A DNA stretch of 22,551 nucleotides from Gyrodactylus bullatarudis (lineage: Eukaryota; Platyhelminthes; Monogenea; Gyrodactylidea; Gyrodactylidae), in the NCBI GenBank assembly GCA_012064415.1, contig SSNU01000253.1, positions 63,202 to 85,752 of the forward strand, in the 5' to 3' direction. The notes under the pieces were generated by a model. That model searched no databases. It was not told the DNA's origin and was given only the letters and a program-made list of their open reading frames with translations. Shown piece after piece: positions 8,533 through 18,577 of this stretch (position 1 is the first letter of the stretch; the number at the start of each line of letters is the position of its first letter). Position numbers and translations under genes: made by a program.

Positions 8533-11500
8533 TTAAGCCTCTGTGATTTTGAGTAGGTTCATTTTGGTCCATTCCTCTTGAGCTTTTTTCCATTGATTAG
8601 TTGTAAACTGAAAGACTTGATTATTCGAGGAATTACAAGAGCTCATGACGACTGTATTAGATGCCGTGTCAACACTCAAACACATTTCATTATGTTTGAG
8701 TATAAATTTACCAGAATCAATATCATTATTGACAAATTCTAGAAGCCATTTTTGAGAGCCATAGTAACCATGACAGCGATAAGTGGTTACTTTGGCACCA
8801 CCATAATTTTCAGCACATTGTGTATTCGATCGAATTTCTCCTCTGAATGTGTAGGTGATGCTACTTGAACTACATGAACCTATCTCGAGGGCTTGATTCA
8901 AAAATACAACACATGTATCTGAATTATTTGACAGGGAGAGGGCACCTTCCATAGCTGGCATTGGAGTTTTTATTGGATAACGAGGTAATAAATCAAAGGC
9001 AACCTATATTTATGAATAATAAAAGAAACAAGAGTTATTCACAAAAAGTCTAAGATTATTAGCAAATGGTAAAAGTCTTGTTAAACTTTCTGCAATTTAT
9101 GTGTGATACTTTAAACTTTGGTCAGATTACAGTGAAAAAAAAATCATTTTAGATCTAAAATAATAAAATATATACAAGCGTTTTTAATTAATTTCTCTAA
9201 TTTTCAAAGCAGATTCTCAGCTATCTTTACCCATGTCCAATAAAGGAATTTCTTTTGCACCATACTTAAAAGCTTCAAAAGGAGATTTGAATTTTTCACT
9301 TTTGCTGAAAAAAATTGAAATTTGAAAGATACTATCGAGCATAGCTTCTAAACCAAAAGAGGTAGGTCAGAGGTTTGAGGCGACGAGTTATAGAGAATTT
9401 TTTGCAGATTATTTCAATTTTTTGAACATTATAATTCGAGCTATAATAAACTATTAAGAGCAAAAATTTGAAAAATAATATGTTTTGATTTTAAGGTATT
9501 GTTTTATCGTTATACCAAGTGAAAAGAATAAAAATATAAAAAATCAATTTAAATACAATAGTGATTTAATTTCAAAATTATTATCTTCAGGGTTTTTTTG
9601 AGTTTAGTAAATTGTCAAACAATGGAAATCATCTCTCCACCTAAAAGAGGTTCATTGATTTTATAGATATGCATGAAAGACCATGCTATAATAAAGTATT
9701 ATTTTAGCCTACCCAATCTTCAAAATAATGCAGTTTAAGACCTTACAACTTTGAATCTTAATATGTCATAAACTATGAGTCATAATTTTAAAAATATGTT
9801 ATTCAGAGAAGAGGGAACAGTTGATTAACCCCTTCGATCCCAGAGGTCGTATACGACCTCTAAATCAACATTTTTAGGCGATCGCTGCATTTTAACGGAT
9901 TCGAAGGGGTTAAATTAAACATGTATATACTTTCAGGAGCTTTAGCGATCGAAAATTTCGATTCCAATTACAAATTTTGATGAGAAAAAAAACAAAAACG
10001 ATTTAACAGGTGTTTTTTCAAGGTGTGTCTTTGTTTTAAAAGTTATTTTTGAACTCTGATCAGTAATGTAAATTGAATGAGGATCAAAACAAGACCAATA
10101 AATTAAATTAAATTTCGTTAACAACTCTGGTTTAATTCCAAGCATTATTTTTTTATGAAAATACTTTTATAAGAAAATCTTGATGAACATCCTACAAAAA
10201 TACCTCAAAGAGATCATGACAAAAGCACAGAAAATCAATCAGTCGTAATTTATTAGTATCAAGTCACTTACATTTTTGAGGAACCAATCAAATGTCTTGC
10301 ACTTGAGTGATTCTCTTACAGCCTTTTGCTTCGAAATGTCACCCATATCTGCGTTTCTGATTCCTGGACTTTTGTTGTAGAGTGCTTCTTTGTAATCATC
10401 TAACCATACTTCGGCTACTCTCCTGTTGAAATACATTCATATTTAGACAATGCGAATTTAGGTTCGAAAAAAGATTAAAAATTTATTTCACAACTTACTT
10501 ATAATTATTGTGGAGAGAGTTTGGTTGGAAACTCGGGAATGGAAAATTAGATCGATAAGCATGAGCGATTCTCGAGCATGGAACATCAATCATGCGTCCA
10601 CCACACATCCAAATTTTAAAGGAAAGTTCATATTGCTCTCCACCCCATATGAGAAGACCTTCATCATAACCTCCGAGTTCCCAGAACCATTTCCTACTGA
10701 TAGCAAACAGACCACCGGCCATTATAGGACTATCGAATGGCAAATGAGGATGCTTTTCATCTTCTTTCAGACGGGGTAGTCGTTTATAATCAAAATTCCA
10801 TGCAAATGCACCTCGGCCTCCTTGATCTTGTGGACGGAATGACCAGCCATTTTCATCGAGGACATCTATAAAAGGACAAGTCACTGTTTTATAGTCTCTG
10901 GTTATTGGATCTATAAGAGGTGGCAGCCAATTAGTGCTAGCTTCTACGTGGGAATCCAAAAAAACTAAAACATCACCGGTAGCTGCTCTAGCACCAACTA
11001 GACGTGTTCTAATTAAGCCTTCTCGTTTTTCATTCCGTAAAATCTTGACAAGGCCATCTGGAAAAGTTTTTTTGATAAAATCTTCAAGTTGCTTCTTAAG
11101 AAAGTCTTTGTGGGTTGAGCCATCGTCCACTAAAATAACTTCTTTAATGAGTTCTTTTGAAGCTCTATTAAGAGTTGAAATGACTGTTCTCAAGAGTGTT
11201 GACCAATGCTCTTCGTAGAAAGGAACAACAATTGAAACAGTTGGTAGATTTTTGAGATATCTTAAATTTTTACAATTCGAATGTCGAATATCTCCTACAG
11301 AACGAGCAAGAGAAATTTTATCACTAGCATATGCATTGAAGCCATTCATGCTGTTGAGTGCCTGAGCGGCTGCTTTTTCAGATTCCTCAATGGTTACTCC
11401 CCTACCTTGTTCACCGGGGCCCGTGCGGAGTTTTTCTCTTTCGATCATAACATGATCATGCCAATCAATTTCTCCTTTAGAATCGGGTATTTTATCAGAA

Positions 11501-11697
11501 AAAGAAGCATGATTTGTATGAAAAACCCCATTATCATCAAAAGGGTCAGGCAGAGAACCGAAATTTCGGATAATTTTTGGGTTAATTATTGTGGTATGAT
11601 CTTGTAAACTTCGATAAAAGTGAATTACAACTATTAAAATAGCAATGACAAATAGAATAAGGATATTGCGAATACTATTGAATCTAATCACTTTCAT
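8533..11697 (-). CDS. Polypeptide N-acetylgalactosaminyltransferase, GALNT10-like (complete, 3 exons)
   Basis: A Golgi type II membrane enzyme that transfers GalNAc from UDP-GalNAc to Ser/Thr, starting mucin-type O-glycans. Exons 11697-10499, 10422-10272 and 9003-8533 join in frame to 606 residues, close to human GALNT10. Introns are 76 nt (GTAAGT...CAACAG) and 1268 nt (GTAAGT...ATATAG). Residues 11-27 are a membrane anchor; the stem follows. The GT27 catalytic domain starts near 150, with DDGS at 191-194, the Mn-binding DSH at 248-250, the [13 protein letters not shown] segment from 351 and the metal-ligand His at 379. [10 protein letters not shown] follows, and a ricin-type lectin domain fills about 465-606. 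WGGEQYE and RVAEVW point to the GALNT10 subgroup. The Asp of the lectin CLD motif is absent in all three repeats (CVVF, CAEN, CLSV). A small MITE sits in intron 2. Confidence 0.93.
9825..9913. mobile_element. Very short piggyBac-type MITE (89 bp) with a 20-bp palindrome
   Basis: TTAA at both ends (9825-9828, 9910-9913) with inward inverted repeats CCCCTTCGATCC and CCCCTTCGAATCC, which differ by one inserted base. Inside is a perfect 20-bp palindrome, AGAGGTCGTATACGACCTCT (9842-9861), and a GCGATCGC palindrome (9878-9885). The element lies in intron 2 of the GALNT10-like gene. The GC content stands out from its flanks. Confidence 0.65.
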
Positions 11698-11828
11698 TCT
11701 GAGTGTTTACTGAATTTTTGACTTCGTATAATTTATTGAAATGTAACTGTGTAAAAACAAATCAATTTTATTCAATATTCTTTGAATAAGGTCTTTAGAA
11801 TTTTTTAAAATGATTTTTTGATATAAAT

Positions 11829-11834
11829 TTTATT
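11829..11834 (-). terminator. Possible poly(A) signal of INTS13
   Basis: AATAAA on the minus strand about 165 bases after the INTS13 stop at 12000, within the 302-bp gap before the GALNT10-like start. Other AT-rich variants lie nearer, so this is tentative. Confidence 0.25.
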
Positions 11835-11999
11835 TAATAAGACTTATTTTTCACTTCTAAGGAATTTCATGGAAAACTGTAACAATAGAAAACAATATTT
11901 ATCATCATTAATCGTATTTTGGTTCATAATCAAATTAAATACTGTTAATTTCAAAAAAATGTGTGATTGAAATAAAAAAAATTTATAACATATAAAATA

Positions 12000-14900
12000 T
12001 TATTCTTTCAATGATACAGTAATCTGTTCAATATCTGTGTCGTTGTTTGTATTTAAATTTTTGTAAAGAGTACAAATTATTCGACCATCTGATGTTGTTG
12101 TTGCTGATGTAAGTCCTTCAAAATTCAACTTTTTCTTTTTTATCGGAATAGGTTGATAACTTTTCTGGAGAAGCGAAAAAAATTTATCCTTCTCCACTAC
12201 AATAAAAGATAAAATAAAAAATAAATATAAATCAGAAAAATACGGGTCTATTCATAAACTTACCTAGGAAATAATCATGGGAATACTTTTTATGATCTAT
12301 TTTAAGTTTTCTATTGCTCTCATCAACTTCTTTACTTTTATCTTTCGTTGGATCATCTGAGCTTTCCTTGTTGGACAAGAATTTAAGATTTCTCAGATGA
12401 CAAGTCTGCTCATTGTTTACTTGACTAGTTGCGTTTGAATTGAGAGTCTGAGCATATTTTGTGGCGTAATCAATTATTTCTTTAATTTTGATTTTATTTG
12501 ATTGATCAATTGAGCCTTTGATTAGTTTAATCCATTGGTTCGAAAATTCTTCATGATCAACCGAGACTTTGACAAACTCTGAGACGATATGGTTAATCTC
12601 GATAATTTGTATACACACTGAAGATTCCACAAGCTGATTCATTGCTGCTTGATAGGCCCTATTGATAAAAAAGGTATTCATAAAATAAGTTGGAAATTAT
12701 AACTAAATTTTATAATATTTCACGGGATAGACTGGGCAGAATTCTGATGAAATGAGAAACAGACTCATGCTAGGAAGCAGAGCGGTGTCAGCAGGTGAGA
12801 AGAACTCCTCTTATAGATGATAGTTTATATAAAATGTTTAACTTTTCAAGTTTATACGTTCATTTTATAGAAAATAAGAGAAGAAAAAAAATTCCTATTG
12901 TTTATGTTTTTAATTTCATTTAGATATACATAATTTCAATTGAAGATGTCAAATTTTCAAATTTGCGCCACCATTTTTCAATGAATTTTACTACGAGAAA
13001 TGATAAATTTTGAATTATTGGACACGCTATGATCTTTTTGAATCAGTTTTTCACGTCAAATTAATATCAAATATATTCTGAATACACCCTGAAAAATCCG
13101 GACAATTTGGGAAATATTAACGATTTTAGGGATAATGGCATATCAAAACATATTAAAATTTTAAATATAGTTTTTGAAAACGGAAATTATGGAGCATAAG
13201 GAATCTATTTGAAGCATGAAATAGAAAAGTGTTCTCTAATAGACAGAAAAACTGTCGACCGTTGATACATGTATTTGGAACGCTTTTGCTATGGTCTCTT
13301 TTTCTACCCCTAATGTACATTTGGTGAATAGAACTTTTTCTTCTATAACTAAAAATAAGCGGATTTTCGGAGGTTTTTGATAAATTACGGCAATTATATC
13401 ATCGCAAAAATCAAATAAACTAACTCACATATTTTTCTTATTAAGCTTTTCTGTCTTGACTAGGAAATTTTTGATTTCAGGACAAGCTTTAAAAAATTTG
13501 ATGAATTTTTCAACAGCCTGAATACATTCAGCTTGTTCAGAAGTTTCAAGAAAATCTTTACTCAACTGCTGTACGAGAACTTTGGCACACTAGAAAATGA
13601 ATCGAATAAAATATATATAAATACATTACTTCGTTATTGTCGAGACATGTTTGATTTTTAACAAGAGGCCAATACTTGGTGCTTCGTTGGATTAATTTTC
13701 CAGCTAAACAATGAGTAAATTATGAAATCTTACCTCTTTCAATAGGCAATTCAGTGTAGTCAGAATCAGAAGAGGCTGGGACAAGTCGAGAGCCTTTCAC
13801 TTGCTGTTCGTAAAAGTCGTTAATTCTAAAAAGACTGCAATCAACTTTATCTTTGCTAAGAAAGCCAATAGGATATTTTGGGGCAGATTTATAGGGCCAT
13901 AATGTTGCATTAACATGAATATACATCAAATTTCCATGGCTAGTAAGATAGAAGGGCTCATTATAAAATATCTCCTGGTTTTCATGGACATCCACTAGAC
14001 ATTTACATGATTTGACTCCACAATCGAAACAAGAATTTTCATCTGAGTAAATGCCAAATCTATGGATTAATATGATGTTAATTACTTTCGGGAAACATTG
14101 GAAGACATTGGATGAGATAATGTAACACTTCTTCCTCCCAAAACAAACATTGATAAGCAGACAGAAGCTCGGTGAGAAACATTGGCAAGTGTGACAGGTT
14201 TTGCTTCCGATGTGAATTTGAATATATCTTAATTAGAGAAATAAAAAATTTAGTTTAGCAAAGAAGATATTTTAAAGTATTCTAGAATAAATGGGGATGA
14301 TTTTTGAAACTGAATAGATATATAAAATATATTTTAAAATAAATTTGCTGTTTTATCATTTAAAACTTACGATTTGTTGTTTGTTTAGGTGTAACCCATT
14401 TGATTCCTACAGTCTGTGAGAACCCAGATTGTGGAGTATATAAGGTGGTATTATCATCTTTACGGATTAATAGACTATCCAATTGACCAGCCTCTTTGAG
14501 TGCATCATGAATTTCTCTTGAGTGAATTATTTCAACACCGTACATGTGAGATCCTGAATTTGTATTTGATTCTTCCTTCATTGGAATATCTTGAACAAGA
14601 GTACTAGCTAGGTAGTAATGATTTTCGCACATTTTCATAAATGCTTCATAGACAGATGATTTTGTCGCTCGAAAGTTGACACAGTCATAAATAAATTTCA
14701 ACTTTGACTCAACTGGATTGGTATAATCTTTCTTGAACGATTCGTTGTCACTAGTGATTAAATCGAGAAATGTAATTTCGACAAATTCCATATGATATTT
14801 ATCCATATAGTCTTGGGTAAAATATTCTTCTAATTTTCTTTTCCAATCCTCAAACTTCTTTGAAATATATCCACCAACAAAAATTATTTCAGTATAAAAA

Positions 14901-15322
14901 TCCTGATCAGAATTTGTACTTTCTATCAAATTTTTAATTTGGTCTATTGAAGGAACATCCGAATCTGTACTCCAATCAGAATGAAAATCTGGTCCAGGCG
15001 AACCGCATGCAATCAAATTTTTCATCTTCATCTCAAAATTTTGATCTTCTTTTTGCCATGAAGAAATAAGATTATCTTGACCATCATGAAAAATTATCGA
15101 AATAGGATGATTCTCATCGAAAAGGTCATGAACTATGCGGCAATATTCAATTAAACTGCCTGTAACAATATTCCATAGAGATTGATGGAGAATTTTTGAT
15201 GATTTTGAACTGACAGGACCAATTTTTAGTAGAGAATCAACTGATATAGAATTAACTGTGGGGGTTAACATGAACTGAGACTGATTTATTACGAAAATAC
15301 ATCTATCAATGATTTTTTTCAT
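12000..15322 (-). CDS. INTS13: Integrator complex subunit 13 / Asunder (complete, 7 exons)
   Basis: Integrator processes snRNA 3' ends and terminates transcription at many genes; the fly orthologue Asunder is also needed for dynein localisation in spermatogenesis. Exons 15322-14371, 14227-14086, 14059-13734, 13703-13630, 13589-13429, 12658-12264 and 12196-12000 join in frame to about 748 residues (human 706). Family matches include SLW...EYCRIVHDLF (48-68), SSWQKEDQN (88-96), LASTLVQDIPMKEE (238-251), IKW-x-TP, a CLS-x-F-x-L-x-GRSV segment in exon 2, LTSHG, and PIER followed by KYWP across the 30-nt intron. The last exon has a basic KKKKL stretch like the C-terminal nuclear signal. Introns are 143, 26, 30, 40, 770 and 67 nt. 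The 26-nt one is the weak point: a longer intron there would remove a Cys-rich segment with no counterpart in the human protein. The sequence is diverged, but order and spacing of motifs are convincing. Confidence 0.88.
13590..13629 (-). other. INTS13: 40-nt intron in INTS13
   Basis: GTAATG...TTTTCTAG between exon 4 (ending NNE) and exon 5 (starting CAKVLV), phase 0. Removing it makes the protein align without gaps to human INTS13 over about 39 residues, including a shared Cys. Confidence 0.8.
13704..13733 (-). other. INTS13: 30-nt intron in INTS13
   Basis: GTAAGA...TTGTTTAG, phase 1. Unspliced, it carries an in-frame TAA. Spliced, the product reads ER|AGKLIQRSTKYWP, the same length as the human ERAKDQLEKHTRYWP. 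No other AG nearby fits the phase. Confidence 0.85.
14060..14085 (-). other. INTS13: Candidate 26-nt intron in INTS13
   Basis: GTAATT...CCATAG, phase 2, joining VSRK to FGIYSDE. Reading through meets TAA at once, so some splice or frameshift is required here. An acceptor at CTTACTAG (about 13938) also fits the phase and would make the intron roughly 150 nt, dropping a Cys-rich segment but also the conserved LTS before HG. Confidence 0.45.
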
Positions 15323-16243
15323 TCTGAAATATTTTATCTTTGATAATAATAATAATAATATTTTACTAAGTAAAATTTACTTTTTTTTGAATTATTGCAA
15401 TTACTGAACAAATAATTAATTCATAAGTCAGGGAATTAGTTTGTTTAAATTATCTTACTGTACCGCTATTAAATTTTTATCGGTCACAGATTAGTAATTC
15501 ACTTAACTTGTCATTCACTATGAACATTTTTTCAAGGGTTTATTAAACACTTCAAAATTTATAATTATTTTAATACAATTTGTATTTATAAATTATTTTT
15601 CAAGAAAATCCAACGGTTGGATTCGAACTGATTTTTTTAATCTAAACTTTTTAATGGGACTCCCATTATGTGAGGAGATTTCAAAGCTTGATTGAGACAA
15701 TTTCAATTCTTTTTAACTTGAATTATTAATTAAGCATTGAGGTTTGCATAATGTAATTACAAAGTTTTGAATCCAATCTGGATAACTTTGCATGAATTGC
15801 ATTCAAAACTTATTCTAAATTAAATTAATTCTGTATCATTTAACCGTGAGACTAACTAATTATGATATTGCATCAAATCATACATCTAAAATGTGATTAA
15901 TCCCTGTAGAACGTGCAATTTTCTGTTGAATTTTGCATTTGCATAGTAGTTAATCATTCGAATTTGCATAAATTTATAATTTATCTTTAATGTCGAGTCG
16001 ATTCTGAAGTAAATAAACACTGGTTTGTTACAAGTGTTTGCTCTTTAGAATTGTTCAACGAAAACTCAAGTATTAAGAAAATTTCGTTTCTTTTATCTAT
16101 GTTATAACTTAAATTTTACAATGAATAGAATAACAAAGTTTATAATAAAATTGGCATTTCTCGATTTCTAATAAAATTTAATCTTATGAATTTATAGTGG
16201 CAGACAAGTACAGATTATAAATTAAATCGTGTAAAAACTGAAA
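15323..16243. other. Intergenic between INTS13 start and thymosin 3' end
   Basis: AT-rich with no supported gene. It contains an (ATA)6 microsatellite at 15343-15360, about 20 bases upstream of the INTS13 ATG. A tRNA T-loop-like GGATTCGAACTG occurs at 15619-15630 with no tRNA around it. Confidence 0.45.
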
Positions 16244-16249
16244 TTTATT
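16244..16249 (-). terminator. Poly(A) signal AATAAA of the beta-thymosin gene
   Basis: AATAAA on the minus strand about 30 bases past the thymosin stop, a short but typical 3' UTR distance. Confidence 0.5.
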
Positions 16250-16279
16250 AAAAGATGAGATTTTAAAATTGTGAATTTT

Positions 16280-16522
16280 TTAGGATGATAGCTCTTCAGC
16301 AGTAGGCAGATGGTTTTTCTCCACAGTTTCCACATGGGTCAGTTTAGGAGCACCAGTCAGAACTTCACTCATAAGTTTTTCTTTATCAAGATGGAGCTTT
16401 TCTTGTTGAATAACATCAATCGATGGCCGAGAGTTCTTAACATTGGGCTCTACATTTTTTAATGTTGACTTGTCGAATGATTCGACGCATTTCATGTCGG
16501 GCCTTTCAGTTGCAGATGACAT
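16280..16522 (-). CDS. Beta-thymosin with two repeats (80 aa, intronless)
   Basis: Beta-thymosins bind monomeric actin through a WH2-like motif and buffer or guide filament assembly. The N-terminal repeat (about residues 8-43) follows vertebrate thymosin beta-4 closely: RPDM, then FDKSTLKNVEPNVKN against KFDKSKLKKTETQEKN, then IDVIQQEK against KETIEQEK. A second repeat (about 51-80) reads LTHVETVEKNHLPTAEEL and stops soon after. Repeat 1 has SRP where LP is usual and KNVEP where KKTET is usual, so it may bind actin more weakly than repeat 2. Insect relatives such as Drosophila ciboulot have three repeats; this has two. The ATG sits in a strong context (CCGCCAATG). It faces the BOD1-like gene across 93 bp. 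Confidence 0.9.
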   Translation of the reverse strand: MSSATERPDMKCVESFDKSTLKNVEPNVKNSRPSIDVIQQEKLHLDKEKLMSEVLTGAPKLTHVETVEKNHLPTAEELSS

Positions 16523-16615
16523 TGGCGGTATATACTTTAAATTTAATATGGATGTACTAAAACAAAACTATTAAACCTTCTGAAATTATTTGTTTATAAT
16601 TTATTTGTAATACAA
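16523..16615. promoter_or_regulatory. 93-bp shared divergent promoter region
   Basis: Everything between the thymosin ATG (minus) and the BOD1-like ATG (plus) is 93 bases, including both 5' UTRs unless there are upstream non-coding exons. It is AT-rich with a palindromic GTATATAC at 16529-16536 and several TATA-like stretches. Coordinated or competing transcription of the two genes is an inference from geometry. Confidence 0.5.
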
Positions 16616-18051
16616 ATGAGCAAACTTGAGGAGAACCTTCTAGACAAGATAAAATGTCAAGGATTGTTCGACAAAATTCGAAAGAGTTGCATTTCAGAAC
16701 TAGAGGTTCTAGATGAGTTCAATGTTCTAATGGAAAAAATAGATTCATTCACAAATGAGTTTCTTGACAGTCAATTTTGGCCACCGAATCAATCACAAAA
16801 AGATTTAAGAGAGCTTTTGCGAAGAAGTCTCTTGGATAATATCCAAATAAAAAATAAACTTCGTATGCTCGTTAATAAATGCATACTTCTGAAGAATAGC
16901 GATGAATTTGTTCCACAAATAAACAATGTTGTCTGGGACTATTTTAAAGAAAAAAATGATGTTAGGCCAATTAAAGATTTTTCTAATAACAAACCTTCAC
17001 TTCCAAATAATTCTATACCTCCCTCATATTCTGATGATGAAATGGATTTAGTATCTGAAAATTCTGAGGATTATGACAAAACTTCGAATTTATTAAATTT
17101 ACCTACCAACATTGTTTCCCAAGAATCCTCTTGTCAAGAGAATCAGTACTCATCTAAAACACCTGGATCATACAAGTCAAATGTTCCCCCTTATAAATCT
17201 GGTCGAAGTATTGAAAATAATGAAGAGGATTCCCATCGAAAATCTAGAGAATCCTCTCGATCAAGACGTTATCGTGAATCTAGTGAAAGTTCTAATAATG
17301 CCACAAAACCTACTAACAGTTCCATTTCTAATAAAAGATGGTATCAGTCATGTGAATATGACAAATACCGAGATAAAAAATACTCAGTCAAGAATTCCAG
17401 TTCTACTCGTAATGTTCAACCGCATGAAGACAATTATCGTAGAAAACATCATGAAAATCGCTATTCTCATCATTCATCCTATAATAATGGAAAGAACTAT
17501 GAAAGCTTTTCTAGATCATCTTTCCGAGAACGAAATTCGAGAGATAATCAAAAGAAATATTCCTCTCATCACTATAATCGTGAACGGAGAGATGAAAGCT
17601 ATCGTAGAAGTTCATCTAGGCAGAGGTCTTCATCAAATGAACGTTATAATGATCGTCGACGTCGGAAAGATCTTGATTTCATGGATTATTATGAGAATTC
17701 AATGAAAACGTTAACTTCAACTACAATAAGTAGAGAACCTGAATTGAAACAAAAGAATGATGATTCTGCTCAAAAATTCTCAGCTATGAATGATTTATCC
17801 AAAGCAAATGAGCTTGATTTGCGCAAGAGGCGTGAAGAGATCGAAGCTCGTCTTAGAGAAATTGAGGAACAAGAAATGGCAGTGAAAAGGGCAAATGTTC
17901 CACAAGCTGAAAATCCTACGCAAAAGTAAGTTTTGAAGATCAAAAAGCTTTTCTTCTTACAATTATTTTAATCGAAAATTATTTTAGATTAGAAAAGAAG
18001 ACCTCCAACGATGATGAAATTTATGATCCAGAAAATTTGGATTTTGGCTAG
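16616..18051 (+). CDS. BOD1/Shg1-domain protein with Arg/Ser-rich region (complete, 2 exons)
   Basis: Exons 16616-17925 and 17988-18051 join across a 62-nt intron (AA|GTAAGT...TTTTAG) to 457 residues. Residues about 8-112 match the BOD1/BOD1L/Shg1 domain: IKCQGLFDKIRKSC against IKSQGLFDQFRRDC, then a WPP/WNP turn followed by QKDLRELLRR, and FVPQINNVVWDYF at the end. BOD1 proteins control PP2A at kinetochores for chromosome biorientation; Shg1 and BOD1L belong to SET1/COMPASS. An acidic Ser patch follows (about 138-155), then a long low-complexity region rich in Arg, Ser, Tyr, His and Asn (about 190-350) like SR-type proteins. Near the C-terminus is a charged helix, KRREEIEARLREIEEQE. The short second exon adds an acidic tail ending DPENLDFG. 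Which role applies is not decided by the sequence. Confidence 0.85.
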
Positions 18052-18094
18052 AAAAATCTTGAACTAAGTTAAAATTAATATTTTGTACACTTGC

Positions 18095-18100
18095 AATAAA
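18095..18100 (+). terminator. Poly(A) signal AATAAA of the BOD1-like gene
   Basis: AATAAA 43 bases after the TAG at 18049-18051, well placed for the BOD1-like mRNA. Downstream lie a perfect 16-bp palindrome TCTACTTATAAGTAGA (18161-18176) and a 9-bp-stem hairpin ATCAAGTTT-TTT-AAACTTGAT (18224-18244). Confidence 0.5.
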
Positions 18101-18577
18101 TAATTTATCCAAATGATTTGAAAAATTCTCTATCAATTAAATATTCTATTTCCTCAAGTATCTACTTATAAGTAGACGCAATTTAATATTAAATATAAAA
18201 TTAAATGCTGAATTATATAAATGATCAAGTTTTTTAAACTTGATAACCTGAAAAAAACAAACAAAGATTCTTGTTATTTCGTAATATGATCTGGGTCGAA
18301 TTTTAGAATAAATAACAAGTATTTAATAAAGCACTAATTACCGCAATTGATCATCTACAATTTCTATAAAAATGAGCAAAATGACTTGAAAAATGTAGCA
18401 TCTCCGATCATTAAATTAGCTACTCTCCTCTGGCTTTGCCCTGGAATAAAATGCAATAATATTTCAATTATGTATAATAAAAAAATAGCAATGATATTAC
18501 TTGATTATGCCCTTTATAATGTGATTGGTAAAATAAATAATAAGGATGGAATTAATTAATATCATTTCAAGGAGATT
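18101..18577. other. Intergenic with two palindromes
   Basis: No convincing gene. It contains the palindromes at 18161-18176 and 18224-18244. A 70-codon open frame at 18347-18559 lacks any domain or composition support and is not called. Confidence 0.45.

Noticed and set aside
9942..10145. 67-codon minus-strand open frame
   Set aside because: Falls within intron 2 of the GALNT10-like gene, whose splice sites and frame are well supported; no domain.
10510..11607. Three plus-strand open frames opposite GALNT10-like exon 1
   Set aside because: Antisense shadows of a conserved exon.
15619..15630. GGATTCGAACTG, resembling the complement of a tRNA T-loop
   Set aside because: No acceptor stem, D-arm or anticodon arm can be folded around it.
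17112..17705. 197-codon plus-strand open frame inside the BOD1-like gene
   Set aside because: Overlapping frame produced by the repetitive Arg/Ser codons of the real gene.
18347..18559. 70-codon plus-strand open frame
   Set aside because: No domain or codon support; composition follows the local AT bias.
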